Positions 52,115 through 59,174 of a DNA stretch of 59,174 bases are shown one piece after another. Where the stretch lies: assembly GCA_023266235.1 (NCBI GenBank), contig JAHFRL010000013.1, forward strand, positions 1 through 59,174, written 5' to 3'. The notes beneath the pieces were generated by a model, which searched no databases, was not told the DNA's origin, and worked only from the letters and a program-made list of their open reading frames with translations. The stretch is from Betaproteobacteria bacterium (GTDB lineage: Bacteria; Pseudomonadota; Gammaproteobacteria; Burkholderiales; SG8-41). The position numbers were made by a program, and so were the translations under genes. Each line of letters opens with the position of its first letter. Within the stretch, counting starts at the first letter, position 1.

Positions 52115-52120
52115 GGTATA
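52115..52120 (+). promoter_or_regulatory. -10-like TATAAT before the ferredoxin-like gene
   Basis: A perfect TATAAT just after the MazG-like stop; predicted +1 near 52128 would give an 80-nt leader to the gene at 52211. No convincing -35 at 17 bp. Confidence 0.3.
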
Positions 52121-52210
52121 ATTCAAGGTGGCCTATGGACAGGTCGACGGGCGACGCCAGGATCGAAGCGGACGCCTGAACGCGCCGTTCATTTTGGCCC
52201 AAACTGCAAG

Positions 52211-52528
52211 ATGATTGACGTGAGTTACTACCAACGGCACGTTTTTTTCTGCTGCAACCAGCGGCCACCGGGCGAGGCATGCTGCAACAACCACGGCGCG
52301 CAGCAGGTGCGCGAGTACGCCAAGGACCGGATCAAGGCGCTCAAGCTCGACGGGCCAGGCAAAATCCGCGTCAACAACGCCGGCTGTCTCGACCGCTGCA
52401 ACGAGGGGCCGATTCTCGTGATCTACCCCGAGGCGGTGTGGTACACCTACGTCGACCGCGAGGACGTCGACGAGATCATCCGCGAACACCTGCAGCATGG
52501 CCGCGTCGTCGAACGCCTGAAAATTTGA
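52211..52528 (+). CDS. Thioredoxin-like [2Fe-2S] ferredoxin
   Basis: 105-residue thioredoxin-fold ferredoxin, with YYQRHVFFCCNQRPPGEACC at the start and NNAGCLDRCNEGPILVIYPE in the middle. The cysteines C14/C15, C24/C25, C58 and C62 include the four cluster ligands of this family. ATG 52211 gives the family N-terminus; the open extension to 52106 is not family-like. The stop overlaps a TTG start of the hydrolase gene (TTGA), as at the miaB/ybeZ junction. Confidence 0.9.
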   Translation: MIDVSYYQRHVFFCCNQRPPGEACCNNHGAQQVREYAKDRIKALKLDGPGKIRVNNAGCLDRCNEGPILVIYPEAVWYTYVDREDVDEIIREHLQHGRVVERLKI

Positions 52529-53136
52529 GAACCTCGACGCCCGAGCGGGCCGTGGTCGAAGGTCCGGCCGGGAGAATGGAAGTCGACATCAACGATCCCG
52601 GTGACGGCCGCCGCGGCATCGCGCTGATCGCGCATCCGCACCCGTTGATGGGCGGCACCAAGGACAACAAGGTGGTGACCACGCTCGCGCGTGCCCTGTA
52701 TGCGCTCGGCCACGTCACGCTGCGTCCCAATTTCCGCGGCGTGGGCGGCACGGAAGGAACGCATGACGAGGGCCGCGGCGAAACCGCAGACCTGATCGCG
52801 GTCGCGCGCCACGCGCGCGAGCGCTATGGCGACCTGCCGCTCACCTGCGCCGGGTTCTCCTTCGGCGGCTTCGTGCAAACGCGCGTGGCCAGGCAGGTCA
52901 AGCCGGACCAGCTGATATTGGTGGCGCCGGCGGTGAGCCGCTTCGAAACGGGAGAAGTGCCCGCGGGAACGCTGGTGATACACGGCGAACTCGACGATGT
53001 CGTGCCGCTCGCGGCGGTGCTCGACTGGGCGCGGCCGCAGAACCTGCCGGTGGTGGTGGTTCCCGGCGGCGAACATTTTTTCCACGGCCGGCTGCACCTG
53101 CTGCAGCAAATCGTAACGCAGTACTGCCACGGCTGA
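52525..53136 (+). CDS. Alpha/beta hydrolase (COG2945 type)
   Basis: 203-residue hydrolase. [38 protein letters not shown], nucleophile elbow GFSFGG, acidic [10 protein letters not shown] and catalytic His in [10 protein letters not shown] give a complete triad. The start is TTG 52525, overlapping the ferredoxin stop; GTG 52552 is the other option. No ATG exists in the right place. Substrate unknown. Confidence 0.9.
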   Translation: MRTSTPERAVVEGPAGRMEVDINDPGDGRRGIALIAHPHPLMGGTKDNKVVTTLARALYALGHVTLRPNFRGVGGTEGTHDEGRGETADLIAVARHARERYGDLPLTCAGFSFGGFVQTRVARQVKPDQLILVAPAVSRFETGEVPAGTLVIHGELDDVVPLAAVLDWARPQNLPVVVVPGGEHFFHGRLHLLQQIVTQYCHG

Positions 53137-53137
53137 G

Positions 53138-54049
53138 ATGGTTTACCTGACGGCGCACGGGTTGCGCAAATCGTACGGCGGCCACGAGGTGGTTGCCGGT
53201 ATCGACCTCGAACTCAAGCCCGGCGAATGTTTCGGCCTGCTCGGCCCCAACGGGGCCGGCAAAACGACCACCTTGCGGCTGTGTCTCGGCTTGACCGATC
53301 CCGACGCGGGCACGATCAGGATGTTCGATCTGCCGGTGCCGCGCGCGGCGCGGCAGGCACGCAAGCGCGCTGGCGTCGTGCCGCAAACGGACAATCTCGA
53401 CCCCGATTTCACGGTGCGCGAGAACCTGCTCGTCTATGGCCGCTATTTCGGGCTCGGCGATGGGCAGATCAACGCACGCATTCCGGCCCTGCTCGACTTC
53501 GCCGGGCTCACCCACCGCGCCGGCGACAAGATCAAGGCGTTATCGGGCGGCATGAAGCGGCGGCTCGCGCTGGCGCGCGCGCTGATCAACGACCCCGACC
53601 TGATTTTTCTGGATGAACCGACGACCGGCCTCGACCCGCAGGCGCGGCATCTGATCTGGCAGCGGCTGCGGCAGCTGCTCGCGCAGGGCAAAACCATATT
53701 CCTGACCACCCACTTCATGGACGAAGCGGAACGCCTGTGCCACCGGGTCGCGATCATGGACCGCGGCCGCATGATCGCCGGCGGTTCGCCGCGCGAGCTC
53801 ATCGGCGCCCACATCGAGCCGCAAGTGGTGGAGGTGTTCGGCGACGGCGCCGAGGCATGGGCGAGCGCGCACGGCGCCGGCGTGAGCGAGCGCTGCGAGA
53901 AAACCGGCGAGACGGTATTCTGCTATGCACGCAACGTCGAGCCGCTGCTGCATGACCTCGAGCAGCGGGCCGAGCTGCGCTACCTGCACCGTCCGGCCAA
54001 TCTCGAAGATGTGTTCCTGCGGCTGACGGGACGCGATCTGCGGGATTGA
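53138..54049 (+). CDS. ABC transporter ATP-binding protein (NodI/DrrA type)
   Basis: 303-residue exporter-type ATPase: Walker [14 protein letters not shown], signature [15 protein letters not shown], Walker [18 protein letters not shown], and switch His in [17 protein letters not shown]. The C-terminal ~80 residues form the DUF4162-like tail. Paired with the ABC-2 permease 16 bp downstream. NodIJ homologues export lipo-oligosaccharides in rhizobia, but in non-nodulating betaproteobacteria the cargo is unknown. Confidence 0.92.
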   Translation: MVYLTAHGLRKSYGGHEVVAGIDLELKPGECFGLLGPNGAGKTTTLRLCLGLTDPDAGTIRMFDLPVPRAARQARKRAGVVPQTDNLDPDFTVRENLLVYGRYFGLGDGQINARIPALLDFAGLTHRAGDKIKALSGGMKRRLALARALINDPDLIFLDEPTTGLDPQARHLIWQRLRQLLAQGKTIFLTTHFMDEAERLCHRVAIMDRGRMIAGGSPRELIGAHIEPQVVEVFGDGAEAWASAHGAGVSERCEKTGETVFCYARNVEPLLHDLEQRAELRYLHRPANLEDVFLRLTGRDLRD

Positions 54050-54065
54050 AAGCAGTGATGCGCAC

Positions 54066-54857
54066 ATGACGACGAATCGCAAATATCTGGCGCTCCCGAC
54101 TCTCAGCCTGCGCTTCATCCACGTCTGGCGCCGCAACGCGCTGGTGTGGCGCAAGCTTGCGATCCCGTCGATGCTCGGCAATCTCGCCGACCCGATGCTC
54201 TACATGCTCGGCTTCGGCTACGGCCTCGGCCGCATGCTGCCCGACGTGTTCGGCACCTCGTACATCGCGTTTCTCGCCGCCGGCACCATATGCTCGAGCA
54301 CCATGATGAGCGCGTCGTTCGAGGCGATGTACTCGGGGTTCTCGCGCATGCACGTGCAAAGAACGTGGGACGCGATCCTGAACGCGCCGGTCACGCTCGA
54401 CGACGTACTCGTCGGCGAAGCGGTGTGGGCCGCCAGCAAAAGTTTCATGTCGGGCACCGCGGTGCTGCTGGTCGCCACCGCGCTCGGCCTCGCCCAGTCG
54501 TGGCTCGCGCTGTGGGTGCTGCCGGTCATGTTCATCACCGGCCTCGCTTTCGCGAGCCTCGGACTCATCGTGACCGCGCTCTCGCCGAGCTACGACTTCT
54601 TCATGTATTACTTCACGCTGTTCATTACGCCGATGATGCTGCTGTGCGGCGTATTCTTCCCCGCCGACCAGTTGCCGCTGGCGCTGCAGCAGGCAGCCGC
54701 GGTGCTGCCGCTGACCCACGCCGTGGCGGTGGTGCGGCCGCTGATGAACGACACGGTGCCGTCCGGACTCGCCACGCACGTGAGCGTGTTGCTGGCGTAT
54801 GCGCTGGCCGGCTTCTATATTGCGCTGGCAATGACCCGGCGCCGGCTGCTCGCGTAA
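54066..54857 (+). CDS. ABC-2 type permease (NodJ-like)
   Basis: 263-residue inner-membrane permease with six predicted helices. NodJ-like blocks: FIHVWRRNALVWRKLA, MLYMLGFGYGLGRMLPDV, FLAAGTICSSTMMSASFEAM, and YYFTLFITPMMLLCGVFFPA. It forms the exporter with the preceding ATPase. Confidence 0.92.
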   Translation: MTTNRKYLALPTLSLRFIHVWRRNALVWRKLAIPSMLGNLADPMLYMLGFGYGLGRMLPDVFGTSYIAFLAAGTICSSTMMSASFEAMYSGFSRMHVQRTWDAILNAPVTLDDVLVGEAVWAASKSFMSGTAVLLVATALGLAQSWLALWVLPVMFITGLAFASLGLIVTALSPSYDFFMYYFTLFITPMMLLCGVFFPADQLPLALQQAAAVLPLTHAVAVVRPLMNDTVPSGLATHVSVLLAYALAGFYIALAMTRRRLLA

Positions 54858-54873
54858 CCCGGGTCGATTCCGC

Positions 54874-57420
54874 ATGAGCGTTCATGACAACGATCAGAAC
54901 TGGTGGGCGCAGCCGCTCGCCGCAACGCTCGCCGCGCTCGACGCCGGCCCCCAGGGACTGAGCGGCGACGCAGCCCGCGCGCGGCTCGCGCGTTTCGGCA
55001 TCAACCGGTTCCGTGACCGCCCAGAACGGCCGCTGCTCGTCCAGTTCATCACCCGCTTCAAGAATCCGCTGGTGATCATCCTGCTCGCGGCCAGCGTGAT
55101 TGCGGCGCTGACCGGGGAAGTCACGAGTTTCGTCATCATCAATCTCGTGGTACTGCTGTCGGTGACGATCGACTTTGTGCAGGAACATCGCGCCGGACAA
55201 GCCGCGCAGCGCCTGCGCGAATCGGTGGCGGTGCGTGTCGCCGTGTTACGCGATGGCGTTGTGCAGGAGGTTCCCGTTACCGCCGTCGTGCCGGGCGACG
55301 TCGTGCGGCTTGCGGCCGGCGATCTGGTGCCGGCCGACGGGCGGGTAATGGAAGCCCACGACTTTTTCGTCAAACAGGCGCTGCTTACCGGCGAGTCGTA
55401 CCCGGTGGAAAAGCACGCGCGCGAGCTGCCCGATGCGACGACCGACCTCCTCGGCGCGGACAACGCCGTCTTCATGGGCACTTCGGTGATCAGCGGCAGC
55501 GCGACCGTCATGGTATGCCGCACCGGCAACCGCACCCAGATCGGCGCCATCGCCGACAGCGTGATGCGCGAGCCGCCGCCCGGCGCGTTCGAGCTCGGCA
55601 CGCGCCAGTTCGGCCTGTTGATCATGCGCCTCACGGTGCTGTTGGTGCTGTTCGTGCTGCTGGTGAACACGCTGTTCGGCCGGCCGTGGCTCGAGTCCTT
55701 CCTGTTCGCGGTCGCGCTCGCCGTCGGGCTCACGCCCGAACTGCTGCCGATGGTCATGTCGATCACGCTGGCGCGCGGGGCGCTGCGCATGGCGCAAAAA
55801 CGCGTGATCGTGAAGCGCCTGCCGGCGATCCACAACCTCGGCAGCATGGACGTGCTGTGCACCGACAAGACCGGCACGCTGACCGAAGCGCGTATCCGGC
55901 TCGAGCGCCATCTCGATGCGCGCGGCCGCGACAGCGAGCGCGTGCTGTGGCTCGCCTATCTCAACAGCTATTTCGAATCCGGCCTGAAAAGCCCCCTCGA
56001 CGAGGCGATCCTCAATCACCGCCACATCGATGTCACCGCGTGGCGCAAGATCGACGAAGTACCGTTCGATTTCGAGCGCCGCCGCGTGTCAGTGCTGGTG
56101 GACGACGGCGCCACCCGGCTGCTGGCCGTGAAAGGCGCCCCCGAGGATATCCTGCGCCTGACGACCCAGTACGAGCACGATGGCCCGCAGGCGCTGCGCG
56201 CGCTCGATGCGGCGGCGCTGGCCGACATCGAACGCCAGTATGACGCGCTCGGCAACGAGGGCTTCCGCGTGCTCGCGATCGCGTGGCGCAAGGTTGACGC
56301 GGATCACCCGCACGCCGTGGTCGATGACGAGACCGAGCTCGTCTTCGCGGGATACGCGGCGTTTCTCGATCCGCCCAAGGACAGCGCCGCGCAAGCGCTC
56401 GCCAGTCTGGCCGTCAGCGGCATCGCGGTGAAGGTCGTGACCGGCGACAATGAGCTCGTTACGCAGCACATCTTCCGGCAGCTCGGCATTCCGGTGCACG
56501 GCGTCCTCACCGGCAACGACATCGCCGCGCTCGACGACCCCGCGCTCGGCGCGCGCGCCGAAGCGGTCAACCTCTTCTGCCGCGTCAACCCGGCGCAGAA
56601 GAACCGCGTGATCATGGCGCTCAAGAATCGCGGGCACGTCGTCGGCTATCTCGGCGACGGCATCAACGATGCGCCGTCGCTGCACTCGGCGGATGTCGGC
56701 TTGTCGGTCGATTCGGCGGCGGACGTCGCCAAGGAGGCCGCCGACATGATCATGCTCGAGCACGACCTGAATGTGCTCTACGAGGGCGTGCTCGAGGGCC
56801 GGCGCACCTTCGGCAACATCATGAAGTACATCATGATGGGAACCAGCTCGAACTTCGGCAACATGTTCAGCATGGCCGGCGCAACGTTGTTTCTGCCGTT
56901 CCTGCCGATGCTGCCGACGCAGATCCTGCTCAACAACATGCTGTATGACGTGTCGGAAATCCCGATCCCGCTCGACCGCGTTGACGACGAAGAAACACGC
57001 AGGCCGCGACAATGGGACATGACGTTCGTGCGCAATTTCATGTTCGTAGTCGGGCCGGTCAGTTCGCTGTTCGATTTTCTGATGTTCTACATCCTGCTGG
57101 CGGTGCTGCACGCGGACCAGGCTCTGTTTCAAACCGGCTGGTTCGTGGAATCGCTGGCCACCCAGGTGCTGGTGATTTTCGTGATCCGCACCCGCGGCAA
57201 CCCGCTGCAAAGCGCTCCCCACCCTCTGCTGCTGGTCACTTCGCTCGCGGTCGTCGCCGCCGCCGCGTGCCTGCCGTTCACGCCGCTCGGCACGTATTTC
57301 GGATTCGTGCCGCCGCCCGCAACTTTCTATTACATCCTGACCGGCATGGCGGTCGCCTACCTGGTACTGGTCGAGCTGGTTAAAATGGCGTTCTACTGGC
57401 GCCTCGGCGCGCGGCGCTGA
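54874..57420 (+). CDS. mgtA: Magnesium-translocating P-type ATPase
   Basis: 848-residue P3B-type ATPase importing Mg2+. The actuator motif is LLTGESYPVEK, the phosphorylated aspartate is D331 in LCTDKTGTLT, the membrane signature AVGLTPELLPMVMSITLARG precedes it, GDGINDAPSLHSAD is the hinge, and MLYDVSEIPIPLDRVDDEE then MFVVGPVSSLFDFLMF are MgtA-specific. The N-terminus is slightly shorter than E. coli MgtA. No mgtL-type leader or Mg2+ sensor is visible: only 16 bp separate it from the ABC permease. Confidence 0.95.
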   Translation: MSVHDNDQNWWAQPLAATLAALDAGPQGLSGDAARARLARFGINRFRDRPERPLLVQFITRFKNPLVIILLAASVIAALTGEVTSFVIINLVVLLSVTIDFVQEHRAGQAAQRLRESVAVRVAVLRDGVVQEVPVTAVVPGDVVRLAAGDLVPADGRVMEAHDFFVKQALLTGESYPVEKHARELPDATTDLLGADNAVFMGTSVISGSATVMVCRTGNRTQIGAIADSVMREPPPGAFELGTRQFGLLIMRLTVLLVLFVLLVNTLFGRPWLESFLFAVALAVGLTPELLPMVMSITLARGALRMAQKRVIVKRLPAIHNLGSMDVLCTDKTGTLTEARIRLERHLDARGRDSERVLWLAYLNSYFESGLKSPLDEAILNHRHIDVTAWRKIDEVPFDFERRRVSVLVDDGATRLLAVKGAPEDILRLTTQYEHDGPQALRALDAAALADIERQYDALGNEGFRVLAIAWRKVDADHPHAVVDDETELVFAGYAAFLDPPKDSAAQALASLAVSGIAVKVVTGDNELVTQHIFRQLGIPVHGVLTGNDIAALDDPALGARAEAVNLFCRVNPAQKNRVIMALKNRGHVVGYLGDGINDAPSLHSADVGLSVDSAADVAKEAADMIMLEHDLNVLYEGVLEGRRTFGNIMKYIMMGTSSNFGNMFSMAGATLFLPFLPMLPTQILLNNMLYDVSEIPIPLDRVDDEETRRPRQWDMTFVRNFMFVVGPVSSLFDFLMFYILLAVLHADQALFQTGWFVESLATQVLVIFVIRTRGNPLQSAPHPLLLVTSLAVVAAAACLPFTPLGTYFGFVPPPATFYYILTGMAVAYLVLVELVKMAFYWRLGARR

Positions 57421-57443
57421 TCGCTCACCCGGAATCCCGTCGC

Positions 57444-57857
57444 ATGTTGTGGCTCAAGGCGTTGCACATCATTTTCATGGTCACCTGGTTCGCCGGGCTG
57501 TTCTATCTGCCGCGGTTGTTCGTCTATCACGCGCTGACGACCGATACCCCGGGCAGCGAGCGGTTCAAGGTGATGGAGCGCAAACTTTACTACGGCATCA
57601 TGACCCCGGGCGGAGTGCTGACGCTCGTATTCGGCATATGGTTGTGGCTGGGCTACGGCTATTCCGGCGGCTGGCTCACCGTCAAGGTCGCGCTGACGGC
57701 GGCGCTCGTCGCCTATCACGTCTGGTGCGGCAGGCTCATGCTCGACTTCAAGCACGACCGCAACCGCAAGAGCCATGTCTGGTTGCGCTGGTTCAATGAA
57801 GTCCCGACGCTGATTCTGATCGCGGCCGTGATGCTGGTCGTGGTCAAGCCGTTTTAG
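57444..57857 (+). CDS. hemJ: Protoporphyrinogen IX oxidase HemJ
   Basis: 137-residue membrane enzyme of haem synthesis with four helices. MLWLKALHIIFMVTWFAGLF carries the conserved His (H8), YLPRLFVYH follows, and the second conserved region is FKVMERKLYYGIMTPG with the essential lysine. Length normal. Confidence 0.93.
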   Translation: MLWLKALHIIFMVTWFAGLFYLPRLFVYHALTTDTPGSERFKVMERKLYYGIMTPGGVLTLVFGIWLWLGYGYSGGWLTVKVALTAALVAYHVWCGRLMLDFKHDRNRKSHVWLRWFNEVPTLILIAAVMLVVVKPF

Positions 57858-57861
57858 CGCG

Positions 57862-58245
57862 ATGCGCCGCGCCGCGCTTGCAATCAGCGCTCTGCTGCTC
57901 GCGGCGGCGGCCCCCGTTGTGCACGCGCAAAGCGGCGAAGTGCGGATGCTGGTGCAGAGTTCGCCGCTCGCCGGCTTCCAGTACTATCAAGGCAAGCAGC
58001 TGTGGGAGGAGATGAAAGTCGGCGATGCACTGACGCTGGTGCGCGAGCCCGACAATCCGCACGACAGCAACGCGGTGCGCGTCGAGTGGCGCGGCCACAG
58101 GTTGGGCTACGTGCCGCGCCGCGAGAACCACAGCGTCGCGCAGCACATGGACCGCGGCGGCGGCGTCGAAGCCCGCGTCAGCCGGCTCACCCGGCACCGC
58201 AATCCGTGGCAGCGCATCGAGTTCGAGGTTTTCGTACGGCTCTAA
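57862..58245 (+). CDS. Secreted stand-alone HIRAN-domain protein
   Basis: 127 residues: signal peptide (RRAALAISALLLAAAAPVVHAQ), then one HIRAN domain filling the mature protein (LAGFQYYQGKQLWEEMKVGD, LVREPDNPHDSNAVRVEW, HRLGYVPRRENHSVAQHMD). HIRAN domains are best known from DNA-repair helicases, where they bind 3' DNA ends; a single exported HIRAN domain is found in various proteobacteria and its role is not known. It starts 4 bp after hemJ, so likely co-transcribed. Confidence 0.9.
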   Translation: MRRAALAISALLLAAAAPVVHAQSGEVRMLVQSSPLAGFQYYQGKQLWEEMKVGDALTLVREPDNPHDSNAVRVEWRGHRLGYVPRRENHSVAQHMDRGGGVEARVSRLTRHRNPWQRIEFEVFVRL

Positions 58246-58266
58246 ACCCCGATGCAACCGCTTTAA

Positions 58267-59174
58267 ATGGAAAATTTCTTCGCGCCGTGCCCGCGCGGGC
58301 TCGAAGCCATCCTCGCGCAGGAGCTCGCCGCGTTCGGCGCAACCGCGGTCAAGGCAACCGACGGCGGGGCGCGCTTCGCCGGCCCGTTCGAGTTGTGTTA
58401 CCGCGCCAATCTCGAAAGCCGCATCGCCAGCCGCATCCTGTGGCGCGTCGCCGCCGCCTCCTATCGCAACGAAGACGATATCTACCAGGCTACGCTGGCG
58501 CTGCCGTGGCCGCGCTGGTTTGATGTCGGCAGCACCATTCGCGTGAATGTTGCGGCGCTGCGCTGCCCGCTCAAAAGCCTCGATTTCGTCACGCTGCGCA
58601 TCAAGGACGCGGTATGCGACGTGTTTCGCGGGCAGTGCGGCGAGCGCCCGAGCGTGAATACCGGGCAGCCCGGCATTCGTATCCATGCATTCCTCACCGC
58701 CGAGCAGCTGACGCTCTATCTCGACACCTCGGGCGAGCCGCTGTTCAAGCGCGGCTACCGCCAGGCCGCCGGCGAGGCGCCGCTGCGCGAGAACCTTGCC
58801 GCCGGCATCCTGCGGCTTGCCGGCTGGACGCCCGGCGAGCCGCTGCTCGATCCGATGTGCGGCAGCGGCACGTTTCCGATCGAGGCGGCGTTGATCGCGC
58901 TCGACATCGCGCCCGGCGTCCGGCGCAGCTTCGGTTTCGAGAAACTGAAACAGTTCGACCGCAAAGCGTGGGACCGGCTCAAGTCCGGCGCGCAAGCACG
59001 CGAGCGGCCGCGCACCGCGCTGCCGATTTACGGCAGCGACCTCTACGGCGAGGAGTTGAAGACCGCGCGCGCCAATCTTGCCGCAGCGGGATTGCAGGAC
59101 GTGATCACGCTCAAGCAGGCGAACGTGCTCGAGATCTCGCCACCCGCGGCAAGCGGCGTGATCGTCACCAACCC
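58267..59174 (+). CDS. THUMP-domain class I RNA methyltransferase (RlmL/YpsC-like), 3' end beyond window
   Basis: The first 302 residues of an rRNA guanine-N2 methyltransferase. N-terminal FFAPCPRGLEAILAQELAAF, a THUMP domain (about residues 45-160, ending IRIHAFLTAEQLTLYLDTSG), GEPLFKRGYRQAAGEAPLRE, and the methyltransferase motif I LLDPMCGSGTFPIEAALIA, with GSDLYGEELKTARANL next. The NPP[Y/F] catalytic motif would follow ('VTNP' is the last sequence seen). Whether it is the short form or fused to RlmK cannot be told. Confidence 0.92.
   Translation, partial: MENFFAPCPRGLEAILAQELAAFGATAVKATDGGARFAGPFELCYRANLESRIASRILWRVAAASYRNEDDIYQATLALPWPRWFDVGSTIRVNVAALRCPLKSLDFVTLRIKDAVCDVFRGQCGERPSVNTGQPGIRIHAFLTAEQLTLYLDTSGEPLFKRGYRQAAGEAPLRENLAAGILRLAGWTPGEPLLDPMCGSGTFPIEAALIALDIAPGVRRSFGFEKLKQFDRKAWDRLKSGAQARERPRTALPIYGSDLYGEELKTARANLAAAGLQDVITLKQANVLEISPPAASGVIVTN

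Overview
This GC-rich window (no tRNA, rRNA, CRISPR array or classical insertion sequence seen) comes from a Gram-negative betaproteobacterium. The block miaB-ybeZ-ybeY-corC-lnt-glyQ-glyS-gmhB-plsC, the ubiE-Tim44-ubiJ-ubiB block and the Bug-family (TctC-like) binding protein fit Burkholderiales or Nitrosomonadales. No genus can be named from the sequence alone.

Layout. 1-10.4 kb: housekeeping operon on the plus strand (tRNA thiomethylation, 16S maturation, CorC, lipoprotein N-acylation, glycyl-tRNA synthetase, heptose and phospholipid synthesis, a YgjP-like metallopeptidase). 10.4-12.3 kb: lptM-lysA, then a free-standing unit for a 16-residue, nearly all-lysine peptide. 12.9-16.1 kb, minus: a lipoprotein/ECF sigma/anti-sigma operon and a flavoprotein disulfide reductase. 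16.3-32.4 kb: mgtE, then a surface-glycosylation neighbourhood made of a TPR/O-GlcNAc-transferase (GT41), two paralogous TPR/GT9-like proteins, two methyltransferases (one fused to TPRs) and rfbC-rfbD, interspersed with a porin, a GST and an amidohydrolase. 32.4-35.8 kb: catabolic oxidoreductase and hydrolase genes, a YqaA membrane protein, and a decayed cluster (DUF3683 stump, HIT gene). 36-43.5 kb: a conserved hypothetical protein, a DUF971 stump, and ubiE, ubiJ and ubiB interrupted by a tandem pair of secreted paralogues. 43.5-47.4 kb: a complete potABCD-like polyamine ABC transporter. 47.5-59.2 kb: a TctC-like protein, DHH phosphoesterase, VanZ, methyltransferase, MazG-like enzyme, thioredoxin-like ferredoxin, hydrolase, NodIJ-like ABC exporter, MgtA ATPase, HemJ, a secreted HIRAN protein, and the start of an RlmL-like methyltransferase that runs off the end.

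The most unusual feature is non-coding. Four elements with 10-bp-period inverted terminal arms (arm core AACCGCCGATRAACGC) lie within 17.5 kb (16.1, 20.5, 24.5 and 33.5 kb), each filling a gene junction. The 20.5 kb copy carries a GxxExxY-family (PDDEXK-like) gene whose reading frame begins inside the arm and has no ATG, GTG or TTG start there. Further hairpin-like arrays of period 7 or 8 sit at other gene junctions, or inside genes, and rewrite protein termini (YbeY, HIT protein, UbiJ, a TPR protein). These look like related short-period repeat families, possibly mobile or mobilised by an outside enzyme.

Metabolically the window links cell-envelope building (Lnt, GmhB, PlsC, RfbCD, TPR glycosyltransferases), ubiquinone synthesis (UbiE, UbiJ, UbiB), three magnesium-related membrane proteins (CorC, MgtE, MgtA) and polyamine uptake.
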